A stretch of 64,000 bases of DNA, taken from assembly GCF_000372725.1 (NCBI RefSeq), contig NW_005198966.1, positions 626,247 to 690,246 of the forward strand, written 5' to 3'. This document shows positions 21,643-31,827 of the stretch, one piece after another (position 1 is the stretch's first letter; each line of letters begins with the position of its first letter). Source of the stretch: Emiliania huxleyi CCMP1516. Lineage: Eukaryota > Haptophyta > Isochrysidales > Noelaerhabdaceae. The position numbers were made by a program, and so were the translations under genes. Below the pieces are notes generated by a model. That model was not told the origin of the DNA and did not search any database. It saw only the letters and a program-made list of their open reading frames with translations.

Positions 21643-22595
21643 GTTGTATGTGGCCCGTGCGAGGGCTGACTGGGGCTGACCACAAGCAGTGAACGAGTGA
21701 TGTGTGTGAGATGTACGACTCTGCGTTGATGTTGCGATTGGCATTTTGCGAGGCGTGTTGTCTGTTGAGAGATGTCTAGTGTGTTTTGCCTCCGTTCATA
21801 CCCAATATGCTACTTTTTGGCACGGGTAGCAGAAGAGTGAGAGTCGTGATTTCTTGTTGGTTTTCAAAAATCTCTCTCGCCTCTCGGGTAACGGGTAGCT
21901 GCCACGCTGGGGAGGAGCGAGGACGCCTATCTAGAGCTACGCTGTCTTTCTCTCTCCAATTCCCGCCGGAGCGCGCGGAGGCGGAGCCGGACCTGTGTGG
22001 CGCTCCAACGAGCAACGTTCTTCCCACCTGTGTTGCACTTGGTGCACTTGAGGAGTGCGGTCATCAACCTCACATTCAAGCGATTCATTCAGGGAGCTAA
22101 GAAAGAAGAAGAAGCGCGCCCCCGCGCCACCTTGCTTGGAGCACTCTTGGAGTGCAGTTGGCAACCCGTCACCCCGCCAGGGCCGGGGGGCTAAGAAGCG
22201 CACCAGCGGGCCGGATGATCGGTATCGGGTTGCGGGCAAGAGAGCCCTAGCCCTGGGGGGTGCGCGTTCGCAGGGAAAGGGCCGTATAAAGTAAACATGG
22301 TTCTCCGAGGGTTGGCTCTGCGCTCCGGGTTTCCCCTAGCAGCGGAACGCCCCCTCTACTCGGAGCTAGTAGACACCGGACACTAACACGACGACGCACA
22401 CTCCTCACTGACATCTCCGCTCGCCGTGCGGTCTCCTCACCCCCATTCCGAAGGGGCTCCTCCCTCCCCTCGGTCCTCCCTCCTGCTCGCCTTCCGATGG
22501 TCCCGCGACGATTGCGGGGCCCGACTTCCCCTCCTAGCCTTTTTCGGTTGCGGCCGCGTCGCCGTCTCGTCTTCTCTGCCCGATCCTGTTGACTC

Positions 22596-23527
22596 TCACA
22601 CTACATTACAAGGTGCAGGTGTACACCTTGTACCGACACAGAGGTAGGCGCGCAGCGCCCACACCCTCTACCTAGGTGTGTGAGTGAGTGCTATACCTTA
22701 GCGCACCTTATAAATACCGAGGTACCCTCCACATGTCCAAATGGGGTACTCTTCGATACGTTCACACCCAGTTCACACCGCTCACCGGCGGTACGCGCGA
22801 ATAAGGTGTGCACCGCCCATCGCGCGAAACGAACAGCCTCAGCTCTCATGCCACCAGCCAAGAAGCCCACCTCCACGCAGAACACGACGCTCCAGGCCAT
22901 GGGCATGGACGTGATCAAGCAGTACCTGGGCCCGCTGACAGTCTCGAGAGGGCCGTCAAGCTAGCGGCTCCCGGGCAAGCACTCTTCACCGCACCTCACC
23001 GGCGCGGAGCAGAACGCGTCGTACGCGGGCACGGCCGTCGAGTTCACGGTGAAGTACGGCAACGTCTCCGCCCCCTCGGCTGCACCGTCCTTCAACTCGC
23101 CGGACCCCCATCGAGCTCCGACGCTGCCGCTTCGGCTGCGCCATCCTCGGGCTCGGCCAGGCCGCCGACCCACCCTCCGCCGACCCGCTCGTCCGTGACG
23201 TCGACATGTCGCTGCTCCAACGCGCCGGTGTTCTCCAGAACACGCCATATGCTGCTATGAGTTAGTAGAGTGTCGGGCGGGCCCGTCGGGAGGGGGCGAG
23301 CGTGTGTCCGGCGAGGCGCCCACATACCTCACCCGCCCCGTTACCTTTACCGAGGTATCGCGCGGTGTCCTATACCTCCACCTTTAGTAAGTGGCCCATG
23401 TGTGTACCTTACTGTACCTCTACCTAAGTGTGCCGGCCAGCGCCCACACCGGCACCGGGGGTAGGGTCAGAGGCAGGGACTGCACCCAAGGTGTTGATTG
23501 ATTGAGGTGAGCACCTATGTAGTGTGG
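22596..23527. mobile_element. hAT-like non-autonomous DNA transposon, 8-bp target duplication
   Basis: Bounded by GTTGACTC at 22588-22595 and again at 23528-23535, with the host repeat continuous across the two. Ends are inverted: TCACACTACAT at the left, ATGTAGTGTGG at the right. Subterminal regions are crowded with GGTA/TACC words (TACCTTAG, TACCGAGGTA, TACCTCTACC), as in hAT elements that need many transposase-binding sites. 932 bp, with no transposase. The 8-bp duplication and short inverted ends fit hAT (also P-like) superfamilies; the superfamily is inferred from structure alone. Confidence 0.8.
22849..23264 (+). pseudogene. Broken small gene carried inside the transposon
   Basis: Starts MPPAKKPTSTQNTTLQAMGM, continues DVIKQYLGPLT, then needs frame changes to reach LTGAEQNASYAGTAVEFTVK with YGNVSAPSAAPSFNSP, and ends VRDVDMSLLQRAGVLQNTPY. 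The segments read naturally as pieces of one protein, but no single frame joins them and no splice sites rescue it simply. Probably captured host or element cargo that has decayed. The family is not recognised. Confidence 0.4.
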
Positions 23528-24159
23528 GTTGACTCCGCCTTTGGCGATCCCGTCCGACTCCCCGGGCGAGGGCGGCGGCATTGGGTCGTGTCGCCTCCCC
23601 TCCCCGGGGGGTCGGGCCGGCTCTCCTTGTGGTCGACGAACGAATCGCGCCCGCATCCGCGGTCTCTCTGCCTATCGTCCTCGACTCGGGGGGGTCGTGG
23701 CCCTCCTTGTCGTAGATCACGGTGGTCTGGCTGTCGCCGCGACGGGTCTACCCCCGGTGAGCTAGAACATACCAGTGAGGGAGGGCGAGACGATCGAGGG
23801 GTCCCGTACCACGCGGAATCGGCCCTATCCAGTGCTCAAGTGCTCAAGTATGCCCCGACTCCACTCGCAGCGGCCGAGTCAGCTCGTCTCATACCCCCTC
23901 CGAGACGCCGAGAGTTGACTCCAGGTCACCCCTCCGGTCTTGGCTCGGCGGCTGTGGCACGGCCTTCCCCCGCTTATGCCTCGCGTGTGCTGGGGCGCTG
24001 AGCTCTCGGGGACGCGGTCGCGCTGCGCGGAAGCGGACGCCTCGACGCTCCACGACGCGTCTCAAATAGCGGGGCATCTTGCGAGTCACGCAACAGCGCC
24101 GCACGCGGACGCTGCATAACCCATGCCTCGCCTCAGCCGCCTATCTTTTTCTGTCGTAG

Positions 24160-26395
24160 ATGTGCAGCTGCTGCCGAGTTGAGCTCGCCATCCCGTACGA
24201 TCGCGTCCGAACGCTGGACAAAGACACGGCCAACAAGCTGCGCATGACCAAGACGTGCGGCGTATGGAGCGTCTGCGAGGGCGCGTTCGGCAGGTCCCCT
24301 TTTCGCCTAGCCAACAACACCAAGCGCTCCAACATGAAGGACTGCATCGGCCCGCCGATGGTGATCCTCGCTCCTGCAAGCTCTGGCGCTGCCGCCGCTG
24401 GCGCTGCCTCAGCTGCCTCCGCTGCCGCCGCTGCGGAGGCGGGAGCGGTGGCGGCAGCGGCGGCCCCGTCGGCGTTTGTGGGGCCGACGGGTTCGGGGGT
24501 GGGCTCGGCATTTGCGGCGGGGAGCATGGGGGCAGTTTTCGCGCCGAGAGAGGTTGCCGAGAGAGGTTGCCGAGAGAGAGATGGCCGAGAGGGTGAGGCT
24601 CGGGCCAGCCGTGCTCAGACCTGCAAGTAGGCGCCGCGCTATGTCTCTCGCTTCGTCTGCCGCTACAATGGGTGCGGCAAGGACTACGTGTCGATGGACG
24701 GCGTGCGTGCCCACTGCAGGTACAGCGGCGGGGCCCAGCACCCCCCCCCCCCTCCAGACCGCCTCCCTCCACCTCACGCGCAGGAAGGAGCACCCGGCCT
24801 GGCTGAACAGCCTTCCTGCCCGCAAGCCGTCCCTCTTCTGCGAGCAGAAGCAGGTCGAGATCGATATTGCGACCTCCACCGCCGCCGACTCGATGGCGCC
24901 GGTCCCAGACGAGTATCTGCACGAGGGCGAGGGCGGCGCACTCTTCGTCAAGTTCAAGGTCTCCAACCGCACACTCGTGCCCCTCGCGCGGTTGGAGGGC
25001 GTGGCACGGCTCGCCCTTCCGGCCTGGACGTCCTCTGGCGCCTCGAGCACGTTGCAGTACACGGGCGCGCCATCCCTGGCGACGGCGATGCGGGAGGCGA
25101 CGGAAGAGCCACTGCAGCAGGGGCAGCAGCAGCAGGGGCAGCAGCCGCCGCCAGGGGGGCAGCCAGGGGGGCAGCCAGGGGGGCAGCCAGGGGGGCAGCC
25201 AGGGGGGCAGCCAGGGGGGCAGCCAGGGGGGCAGCCGCCGTCGCTTCCGGCGCAGCAACCACCGCCTCAGTCAGCGGAGCGTCCTCAGCCACAGCAGCCC
25301 CCTGAGACTGGTGGTCCGAGCCAGCAGCCGCTTCAAACGGCGCAAGCGCAAGCGCAGCCGCCGCCCGCCGCACGGTTCGCGCCGCCGCAGCAGCTTCCTA
25401 CCAGCCAGGCGCAAGACCGGCCAGCACAGCCGCAGTCAACACAGCCGCCGCGGCCTCAGCTGCCGACGCCAGCACCGCCGCAGCTCTCGCCACAGCAGCC
25501 GGCGCCAGTGCCGCTACCACAGCAGCAGCTACTGCAGCCGCTGGGGGCTCCCTACCCGACGGCCGCGGCGGAGGCCGGGGTGGTGGCGCAGGAGGGATCT
25601 GCTCGAGCGTTCCCTCACTACGGGCAGCCGCCTTGGGCCCACGCCTTGCCCGTGGCGCGCCATCCTGCCTGGCAGACCGCCCACCCGCAGGTGGTGCAAC
25701 AGATGGTGCCGCCCGCGATGCCGCCAGGTGCGCCGCCCGCGAACGCTGAAATCTCCACACAGCACGCGCAAACGCGGCCCGCACCCTACAATCCCCCCCC
25801 CCCCCCCGCGCGCGCGCCCCGCCCTTGCTCCCTCCCTCTCGCCTCCCTCTCTGCCTTCTCTCGCTCCCCGACCTCCCTTGCAACCCCAGTCACCCCTCCA
25901 CGCAGGCATGCTGCCGATGCAGCTCTTGGTCGCTCAGCAGCTGGGCATGCCCGGGATGGCGCAGCAGCATGTCTTCGTCCCTCCAGGCATGTTGCCGCCA
26001 CAGCAACTGCAACCTGTCGTGCTGCCGCCTCAGCAGACGCCGACAGGGATGCAGGCCGTCGCGGGTGAGCTCTATCTCGGCCTCATCTCGGCAACCCCTA
26101 TACCCTGCAGTTTCGCTGATCTCCCTATACCTTGAGACATGCACAGCACATCCTGGCTACACCTCGGCTCAACTGGCTGCCTGTCGCAGGTGGGATCGCG
26201 CAGCAGCCGCCGGAGCAGCCGCCGCAGCCGTACACGGGCGCCTCGTACATTGGCATGCTACACGAGGCGCAGGAGACATGGACGGGCATCACAGGCCTAC
26301 TCCGCCTGCGGGACACAACATCCGATGGGCGGACGTGCGAGGAGCTACGAGATACAGGACAAGTACAACCATGCAGGCGAAGGAGGGCGTACTGA
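24160..26395 (+). CDS. C2H2 zinc-finger, Gln/Pro-rich transcription-factor-like protein
   Basis: Exons 24160-24540, 24631-24719, 24784-about 25790, 25906-26064 and 26190-26395. The N-terminal module has CSCCRVELAIPYDRVR and IGPPMVILAPAS, resembling the module of the AP2/Myb gene at 31828 (FCTDCQRKGVVIPATRIR, GPKLVILRHAT). Exons 2 and 3 together make one finger, FVCRYNGCGKDYVSMDGVRA completed by HCRKEH, split by intron 24720-24783. Then comes a long activation-type region of Gln, Pro and Gly with seven GGQP units from a 12-bp tandem repeat, and a C-terminal segment PYTGASYIGMLHEAQETWTG. Intron 24541-24630 is GC-AG and starts GCGCCGAGAG against exon GCGCCGCGCT. The border near 25790 is uncertain, and an exon upstream of 24160 is possible because the start follows a TAG acceptor-like site. 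DNA binding is inferred. Confidence 0.6.
25150..25236 (+). repeat. 12-bp tandem repeat, about seven units
   Basis: Unit CAGCCAGGGGGG inside the zinc-finger gene, encoding Gly-Gly-Gln-Pro repeats. Near-perfect copies suggest ongoing length change. Confidence 0.95.
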
Positions 26396-26399
26396 CCTA

Positions 26400-27110
26400 A
26401 GAGTCGTACACGGCACAGTAGTGATGACTGTGCTCTTACACGTTACAGTCGTATTTTGGGCGCGATTACATGGCATGATTCTCGATCTCGTGAGATCGTC
26501 TTTGCCAAAAAGGAGTCAAACTTTCCTGCGAGACGAGATGGGATCTTGCAGACTCGTTGCCTCATGCCTGCCTAAGCCTAAGAGAGAGGTCGCATTTCTG
26601 TCCACACTTGCACTGACAATTACAAAAAGTGGGGGCGCGGCCGGGGCAAGGCCAAGGCGCAAGCGGCAACTAGGGCGGAACCGGGAGAAGGGGGACAACC
26701 CTGGGACAGGCAACCTCGATACTGCCAAAACACTCGAACTCCACGCGCATCGGATCTCCACACTCCAGAGACCAGACAGGGCCCCTGCGGGTCGCGCCGC
26801 CCGCCGGCCTGGCCAGCACAGGCCAGACGCCAGAGCCTACGGTCCCGGCCGGCAGGGCGCGCGGTTGTGGGCTTGTGGCGCGCGCCGCGCGCTGGGCTCG
26901 AGCGCCGCAGCGGGAGTGCAGTGAGTGGTGATGGCCCTGAGCCTGACTCTCCCGACCCTGCACCCTGGAGACGAAAGCTGTGAAGGAGGTTTTTTTTCTT
27001 ATCCCCCCATCATTTGGGAAGAAATCAAAAAAAAAAATTGGTCCCCCCCCCCCCCCCCCCCTCCGCCCCAGCCATGTCAGGAGCAAAGCCCATACCCCCC
27101 GCTGCCTCTT
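26400..27110. other. Spacer between the zinc-finger gene and the membrane-domain gene
   Basis: No supported gene. It holds short T, A and C homopolymers at about 26990-27065 and probably the unrecognised first exon or promoter of the next gene. Confidence 0.4.
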
Positions 27111-27116
27111 GCAGGT

Positions 27117-27625
27117 GAGGAAAACACAGCTCGAACGATGGGCTTGCCCATCCCGTGAATCATACCGCCGGCTCCGTCGGACCAAAGCTGGTAGTGCTGC
27201 GCGACCCGTCGGCCGCGACCCTTCCAGGCCTGCTCGCTCTGCCCTGCGCGCCCGGGAGCGTGATCGCCTTCCGTGTGGGTCGCACGCTGCAGCCGGTCGC
27301 GCTGCCGCCGCTGCTGCTCAAGTCGCTGCCACAGTCGGACCCGCCGCCGTCGCTCCAGCCGCCGCCGCTCGAGTCGTCCAGCCTTCCGCCGCCCTGGCCG
27401 CCGCCGCTTGCGTCCCCTCTCGGCCAGGCTTCTTCGTCCTCGGCGTCGTCTTTGCCGCTCGCGTGCTGCGAGCACGACTTTGGCGAGGCCGTCGACCTTA
27501 GCCGGAGGTCGGAGGAACTCGTCGACCAGTTGCTCTCTCCGCCCGACTGGCCGCCCGACTGTACCGCCTGCTCGCCGGCAAAGAGCGAGAGGAAGCAGGC
27601 AGAAGCCCTCTCTCTTTCATTCTTT

Positions 27626-27679
<54 letters not shown>

Positions 27680-28445
27680 CGCGCGCGCACACACACACAC
27701 CACACGCGCACATACAATGTGAAGGCACCACTCCGCTTTGTGCAAGGTACCCGACGGCACGAAGCGCGACTGCTCCGCCTCCTTGCCGCCCTCGCCGCCA
27801 GCCACGCCAGCGTCGCTGCCCTTTGCGCGGCGCTCGTGGCAGCTGCCGGCGCTCACGCCGATCCAGGTCTCGCTCGCCCTCGTGGTGGCGTGCGTCGCCT
27901 TCCTGACCGAGCTCTACACCAACCCGGTTCTCCTTTTCACTACCGCGGCGGGCTTCGCGACGATGGCCGTCGCCAACTTGGCTCAGACCTCGCCTCGCTT
28001 TGTCGCGCGCGCGATGACGTTGGTGGCCGTCTGTGCCCCGACTCTGCGTCTCATCCAAGTCCTGGTCAGCTCCCCGGCGGATGTGATCGACGACCTCGAC
28101 AGACAAGTAAACGGGAGGCTGGGCGTACTGATGCTCGCTGCAGGGGCCGGCGCCTCCTTCGGCGCGCTGCTACCCACTACCCTGTGTTCCACCCATAAGC
28201 TGCTAACAGCGGCATACTTTGCTTGCGCGGTGACGTGCAATGCCTTCACCGTCCGTGTTCGTACGGGCGACGACCGCATGCCCTCCTTTCAAATAGTGCA
28301 CGGCGTCGTCCCCTTTGTCGTGTCCTTCCTCACGGCTCTGGCTACCTCGGGCAGCAACCTCGAGCAAAAGAAGTTCCGCCGTCTGCCACTCGCTGGCGGG
28401 AGGCTGCGGGGCTGCGACGCGCGCGCCTGCGCCGCTGAATGGTGA
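27117..28445 (+). CDS. Membrane protein with N-terminal module shared with nearby factors (5' incomplete)
   Basis: First recognised exon, about 27130-27598, reads HPVNHTAGSVGPKLVVLRDP, then SVIAFRVGRTLQPVALPP. This parallels HRVVNQTAGSAGPKLVILRH and VTFRVGKTLQPISH in the AP2/Myb gene. A Pro/Ser-rich linker follows. Exon 27747-28445 (intron 27599-27746, GC-AG, frame kept at AAGCAG|GTACCC) encodes a set of hydrophobic helices: VSLALVVACVAFLTELYTNP, VLLFTTAAGFATMAVANLA, ARAMTLVAVCAPTLRLIQVL, GVLMLAAGAGASFGALLP, LLTAAYFACAVTCNAFTV and IVHGVVPFVVSFLTALA. The 5' exon or exons are not identified; 26930-27110 is homopolymer-rich. It may be a membrane-tethered relative of the neighbouring factors. The function is unknown. 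Confidence 0.5.
27627..27712 (+). repeat. Compound (CT)n(CG)n(CA)n microsatellite in an intron
   Basis: Three adjoining dinucleotide tracts inside intron 27599-27746. The alternating CG/CA part is a strong candidate for Z-DNA. Confidence 0.95.
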
Positions 28446-28948
28446 ATGCACTACATCTAGCACGATTAGGTGTTCGACCGCCAGCCCGCTCGGGGCCAGG
28501 ACGGTCGACGCCAGGGAGGGAGTGTAGAAGAACGTATCAGTGCAGACGACGATCTACGTGCTCCAAGACGCGACATATGCGTGATGTGACATGTCAGCCA
28601 TCCTTGTTTCATATCCGTATCACATATGGCTTGCAACTTTACACCGAGCTGGTGTGCTAGTCTAACACTCACACATCATCGTTGTTGCGCTTCTTTTGTC
28701 TGTCGGTGGCGCACCACAACACGCGTCGGGCGTGTGGTGTTCTCACACCGGCGTGGCACACATTAGACGGGGGGCGCATCATCCGGGACGTTCGGACCGG
28801 CATCCCCAAGAAGCCACGCCGCGCACCGGGCCGAGAGGCATCGTGACACTTATCGTGACGTCGCGGCTCACCCTCAGTGCAGCGGTGCGAGGCAGGAGAT
28901 GGTGGTCCTCTCGGGAGGATGCACAAGTCGAAAGGAGGAGGCGTTATC

Positions 28949-29878
28949 TCAGGAGAAAACAAGCAGCGCGCCACGATCCGCCGCCGCAGCCGCCACCTCC
29001 CGCCGAGCCCGTGCGAGCGCGGAGGCGGCGCCACTTCCACCGGGCAGGCGCAGCGCGTCCAGCTTGGGTAGCGCGCCCCCGATCAGCGCCATGGCGAGAG
29101 CGGAGAAGCCCGCGGCCGAGAGGTCCGCCCCGATGTTGAGAGTGCTGAGCGAGGGGAGCACGGGCGCCTTGTCCAAACTGCGACCACTGGCAGCGGTCTG
29201 GTAAGCCGAAGCCACAGCGGAGCACGACGCGAGAAGTTCTTCGCAGAAGCGGTCGCCAAGGCCCTCGAGCGAGAGATCCAGCCGCTCTAGGCGCGGCAGC
29301 GCACCGGGGTGGCACGCTGCCGTGACCAGCGCCGTCGATGACACGCTGGCGGCGGCCCATGCCGGCGACCCTCTCGCACTGCCGCCGCCGCCACCGAGGC
29401 CGTTCGCGCCGGGGAAGGCGAGGTCCCTCAGGCAACACAACGAGCCGTTCCGGACGAGCGAGGCAAGCACCAATGCGTGGGAGCGGGTCACGAGCAATGC
29501 AAGGACCCGTGGACTAAGAGCGATCACGTTCCAACGGTTCAGGCTCGGCGTGGCGTGAGGAACTGAGAGAACGCCGGGGAGCGCGGTGATGGCGCCGTTG
29601 CCGTGAAGCAGCAGCCACAGCGCTCGCACGTTCTCGTGCCAGCGCCTGGCCTCGTTTCGGGATCTCAGCAGTGGCGCGACCACGGTGCGGACTCGTTGGC
29701 AGCACAAATGGAGGGAAGCAGCAGCCGCGTCGCCGAGCACCTTGACAATGTGATGGAGGAGCTCGTCGGGAAGCGAAGACAGGAAGTCCTCGTCAGAAGA
29801 CAGCAAGTCCTCGTCACTCGATCCTGTCGCCGCCGAGATGCTCAGGTGCGAAAAGAGGGTGTCGAGGCCGACCGACAT
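28949..29878 (-). CDS. F-box-like protein with leucine-rich region
   Basis: Intronless, 309 residues. An acidic N-terminus with a repeated SSDED motif is followed by LPDELLHHIVKVLGDAAAAS and LHLCCQRVRTVVAPLL, which match the F-box that binds SKP1 in SCF ubiquitin ligases. The second half has leucine-rich segments: GSLCCLRDLAFPGANGL, LPRLERLDLSLEGLGDRF, LPSLSTLNIGADLSAAGF and LPKLDALRLPGGSG, suggesting a short substrate-binding LRR sheet. Probably a substrate receptor; the target cannot be inferred. The first ATG (MSVGLDTLFSHLS) is the only sensible start. Confidence 0.7.
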   Translation of the reverse strand: MSVGLDTLFSHLSISAATGSSDEDLLSSDEDFLSSLPDELLHHIVKVLGDAAAASLHLCCQRVRTVVAPLLRSRNEARRWHENVRALWLLLHGNGAITALPGVLSVPHATPSLNRWNVIALSPRVLALLVTRSHALVLASLVRNGSLCCLRDLAFPGANGLGGGGGSARGSPAWAAASVSSTALVTAACHPGALPRLERLDLSLEGLGDRFCEELLASCSAVASAYQTAASGRSLDKAPVLPSLSTLNIGADLSAAGFSALAMALIGGALPKLDALRLPGGSGAASALARARREVAAAAADRGALLVFS

Positions 29879-30014
29879 TTTTCATGACACAGCCGACGGA
29901 GCCGCCGTCGCATCCCCCCCTAATTCACAACCCCTTGGCCCAGATCAAGTCGAGAACGGACAGACAGACAGAGATCGACTAGTCAGACCCCAGTTTTGCA
30001 CAGACAGGCGGAGC

Positions 30015-30236
30015 TCACTTGGAGCACTTGCGTTGGACGGTTGGAGTGCAGTCATTGACCTCACATCCATCCAGGGCCGGGGAGCTAAGAAGCGCACCCA
30101 GCGGGCCAGATGATCGGCATCGGGTTGCGGGCAAGAGAGCCCTAGCCCTGTGGGGGGTGCGCGTTCGCAGGGAAGGGGCCATAAAGGAAACACGGGTCTC
30201 CAAGTGCTCCAAGTGCTCCGAGGGTTAGACCCGCGT
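30015..30236 (+). repeat. Repeat family A, head fragment
   Basis: From CACTTGGAGCACTTGCG through GGGCCGGGGAGCTAAGAAGC and AAGAGAGCCCTAGCCCTG to CTCCGAGGGTTAG. It directly abuts the inverted-repeat element at 30240. Confidence 0.8.
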
Positions 30237-30239
30237 ACC

Positions 30240-30429
30240 GTGGCTCTCGTCGAGAGCGTTTTGCGTCCCGGCGGGTGGGAGAGCATGTGTCGTCTGATGT
30301 GTCACTGTGTGCGTCACATCAGTCTTGATAGCAAGTACGGTCGATCCGCCAAAGCGATACACTCGTTCCTATCACATATTTTCTCCCACCCACCGGGTCC
30401 GGACGCAAAACGCTCTCGGCGAGAGCCAC
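30240..30429. mobile_element. Short inverted-repeat element (MITE-like)
   Basis: 190 bp with long inverted ends: GTGGCTCTCGTCGAGAGCGT at the left and ACGCTCTCGGCGAGAGCCAC at the right. The arms extend to about 43 and 48 bases with few mismatches. No clear target duplication and no coding capacity. Confidence 0.75.
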
Positions 30430-30439
30430 AAGAAGGCGC

Positions 30440-30605
30440 CCACACAGCAAGCCGCTCGGTCGATCACGTTGCTCGCTCGATGCCGGCGAGCGCATTGCGC
30501 ACGCTTTGGACGGTGGCGAAGCCAAAAACACCGATGGTGGCCGTCCGCTGGCGTGAGCGGCGGCGGTCGAGACCTCACCCTTCGCGCCGACGACCCAACC
30601 TTACT
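30440..30605 (-). repeat. Dispersed repeat D, minus copy
   Basis: The reverse complement aligns with 58985-59150: CGCCGCCGCTCACGCCAGCG, CGCTCGCCGGCATCGAGCGA and a run ending CTTGCTGTGTG. Mobile-element debris of unknown type. The stretch 30606-31820 shows no supported gene. Confidence 0.75.
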
Positions 30606-31058
30606 GTGCCGTACCAAAGTCTGAACAGGTTGGAGCAGCAGCTCCTGACCACGGCGCCGCAGGCGCCTGTTGATAGGTCCAGGTGATAGCCCTGGATGGG
30701 CAATGCATACGCCTCACTGGGCCTCAGATCCCCCGACCGCGTCCCGGTGCTCTGTGGTCGGATTTGTGACGCCGTCGCACCGCGCCGCGGCCGGGGGCCC
30801 TCCGGAGGCCAAGGATGGCCGTGACGGACCGGGACGAGCTCTGGGAGGTTCAGTGTCAGTGTATATATTGTAGAGATCAACCATGTGCACAATATCTCTC
30901 AGTCTAGCTAAGCCTGGGAAGGCGATGCCGGGGCCGTACAGCAGCTTGATGGTGCTTCGCCGGCGTGCGTCCCGGAGCGGTGCCGGACGGGCGGTCCGTG
31001 GGAGGAAATCGGGGACAGCGCCGACGGTGCTCTGATTCGACTTTTTACTTCAAACAAA

Positions 31059-31097
31059 GACAGTGGCACGCGCCGCACTGCGGCGCGTGCCACTGTC
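31059..31097. repeat. Perfect palindrome, 19-bp arms
   Basis: GACAGTGGCACGCGCCGCA, one base, then its exact reverse complement. Possible cruciform, terminator-like hairpin or the remnant of a short inverted element. Confidence 0.95.
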
Positions 31098-31827
31098 AGG
31101 AGCGGATCCGTCGTGTTCACGCCGGGATCGTGTCCCCGACAACCTGGGCAGACTTTAGCCAAGTACAGTACGCGGAACAACCCAACACAGGCGCAACAAC
31201 CCAACCCAACCCAAAAGCACCCCCATCTGTGCATTCCACTCCGTTCGCTCCCTCCCGCTTGGCGCCCATCCCGCCCTCCGCCCTCGCCCTCCGCCCCTGC
31301 CCTGGCTGGCCTGGGGGGCATCTCCTCATTATCACGCGCCGAGCGGGAGGGAAGTGGACGGGGCCCTGAGCCGACCTAGCCCTAAACGGAATGGGGCGCC
31401 CAACACGTGCCGGATTACTGTGCCTTCCCCGGGCACAGCCTTTCGGCTCGTGAAGGGTCGGTGCGTGTCGTGATCCCCTGGAACACCCGTACTCTCCCGC
31501 GCCATCTCCGTCGCCCTGTTCGGCTGCGGCCTTACCACCAAGATCGGGAGGCGGCCAGGGCTCATAGACTCGGTCGAGAGACCCCAGATTGGCATCCATG
31601 CCTCTCTGGACAGGGTGGCCCGCCACAACGACCCCTGGAATTGCGACTCGCCGCTTTCCTCCCGCTGTGATTCTGTGTGAGCTCTGTGTCTTGATGCCAA
31701 CAATATACCTACGAAGCACGATTCTCCTGTTGGGCCCTCATCCCCCCGTAAAACGGGTGTCGAGGGTTGGTTTGGTCCAGCGGCGTCACTCGGGCGGTGG
31801 ACTGTACACACTGGCGGCACTCCCTGA

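Larger units (their letters stand above)
22020..23990 (+). repeat. Repeat family A, long copy split by an insertion
   Basis: The head (from about 22130, GGAGCACTCTTGGAGTGCAG, preceded by a diverged duplicate from 22030) runs to 22595 and resumes at 23528 after an inserted element. The two parts together align with the minus-strand copy at 10270-11105 through GGGCGAGGGCGGCGGCATTG and on to about 23990. The interruption shows that family A was in place before the insertion. Confidence 0.75.

Noticed and set aside
18988-21744. 918-codon minus-strand frame opposite the ABC1 kinase
   Set aside because: Antisense shadow; no family motif, while the plus strand has every ABC1K motif.
30015-30236. 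Family A heads as tRNA- or snRNA-like genes
   Set aside because: No A/B box pair, anticodon stem or cloverleaf could be drawn; copies differ in length and border.
31100-31800. Several frames of 80-200 codons on both strands
   Set aside because: No motif and no agreement with splice signals; region treated as non-coding.
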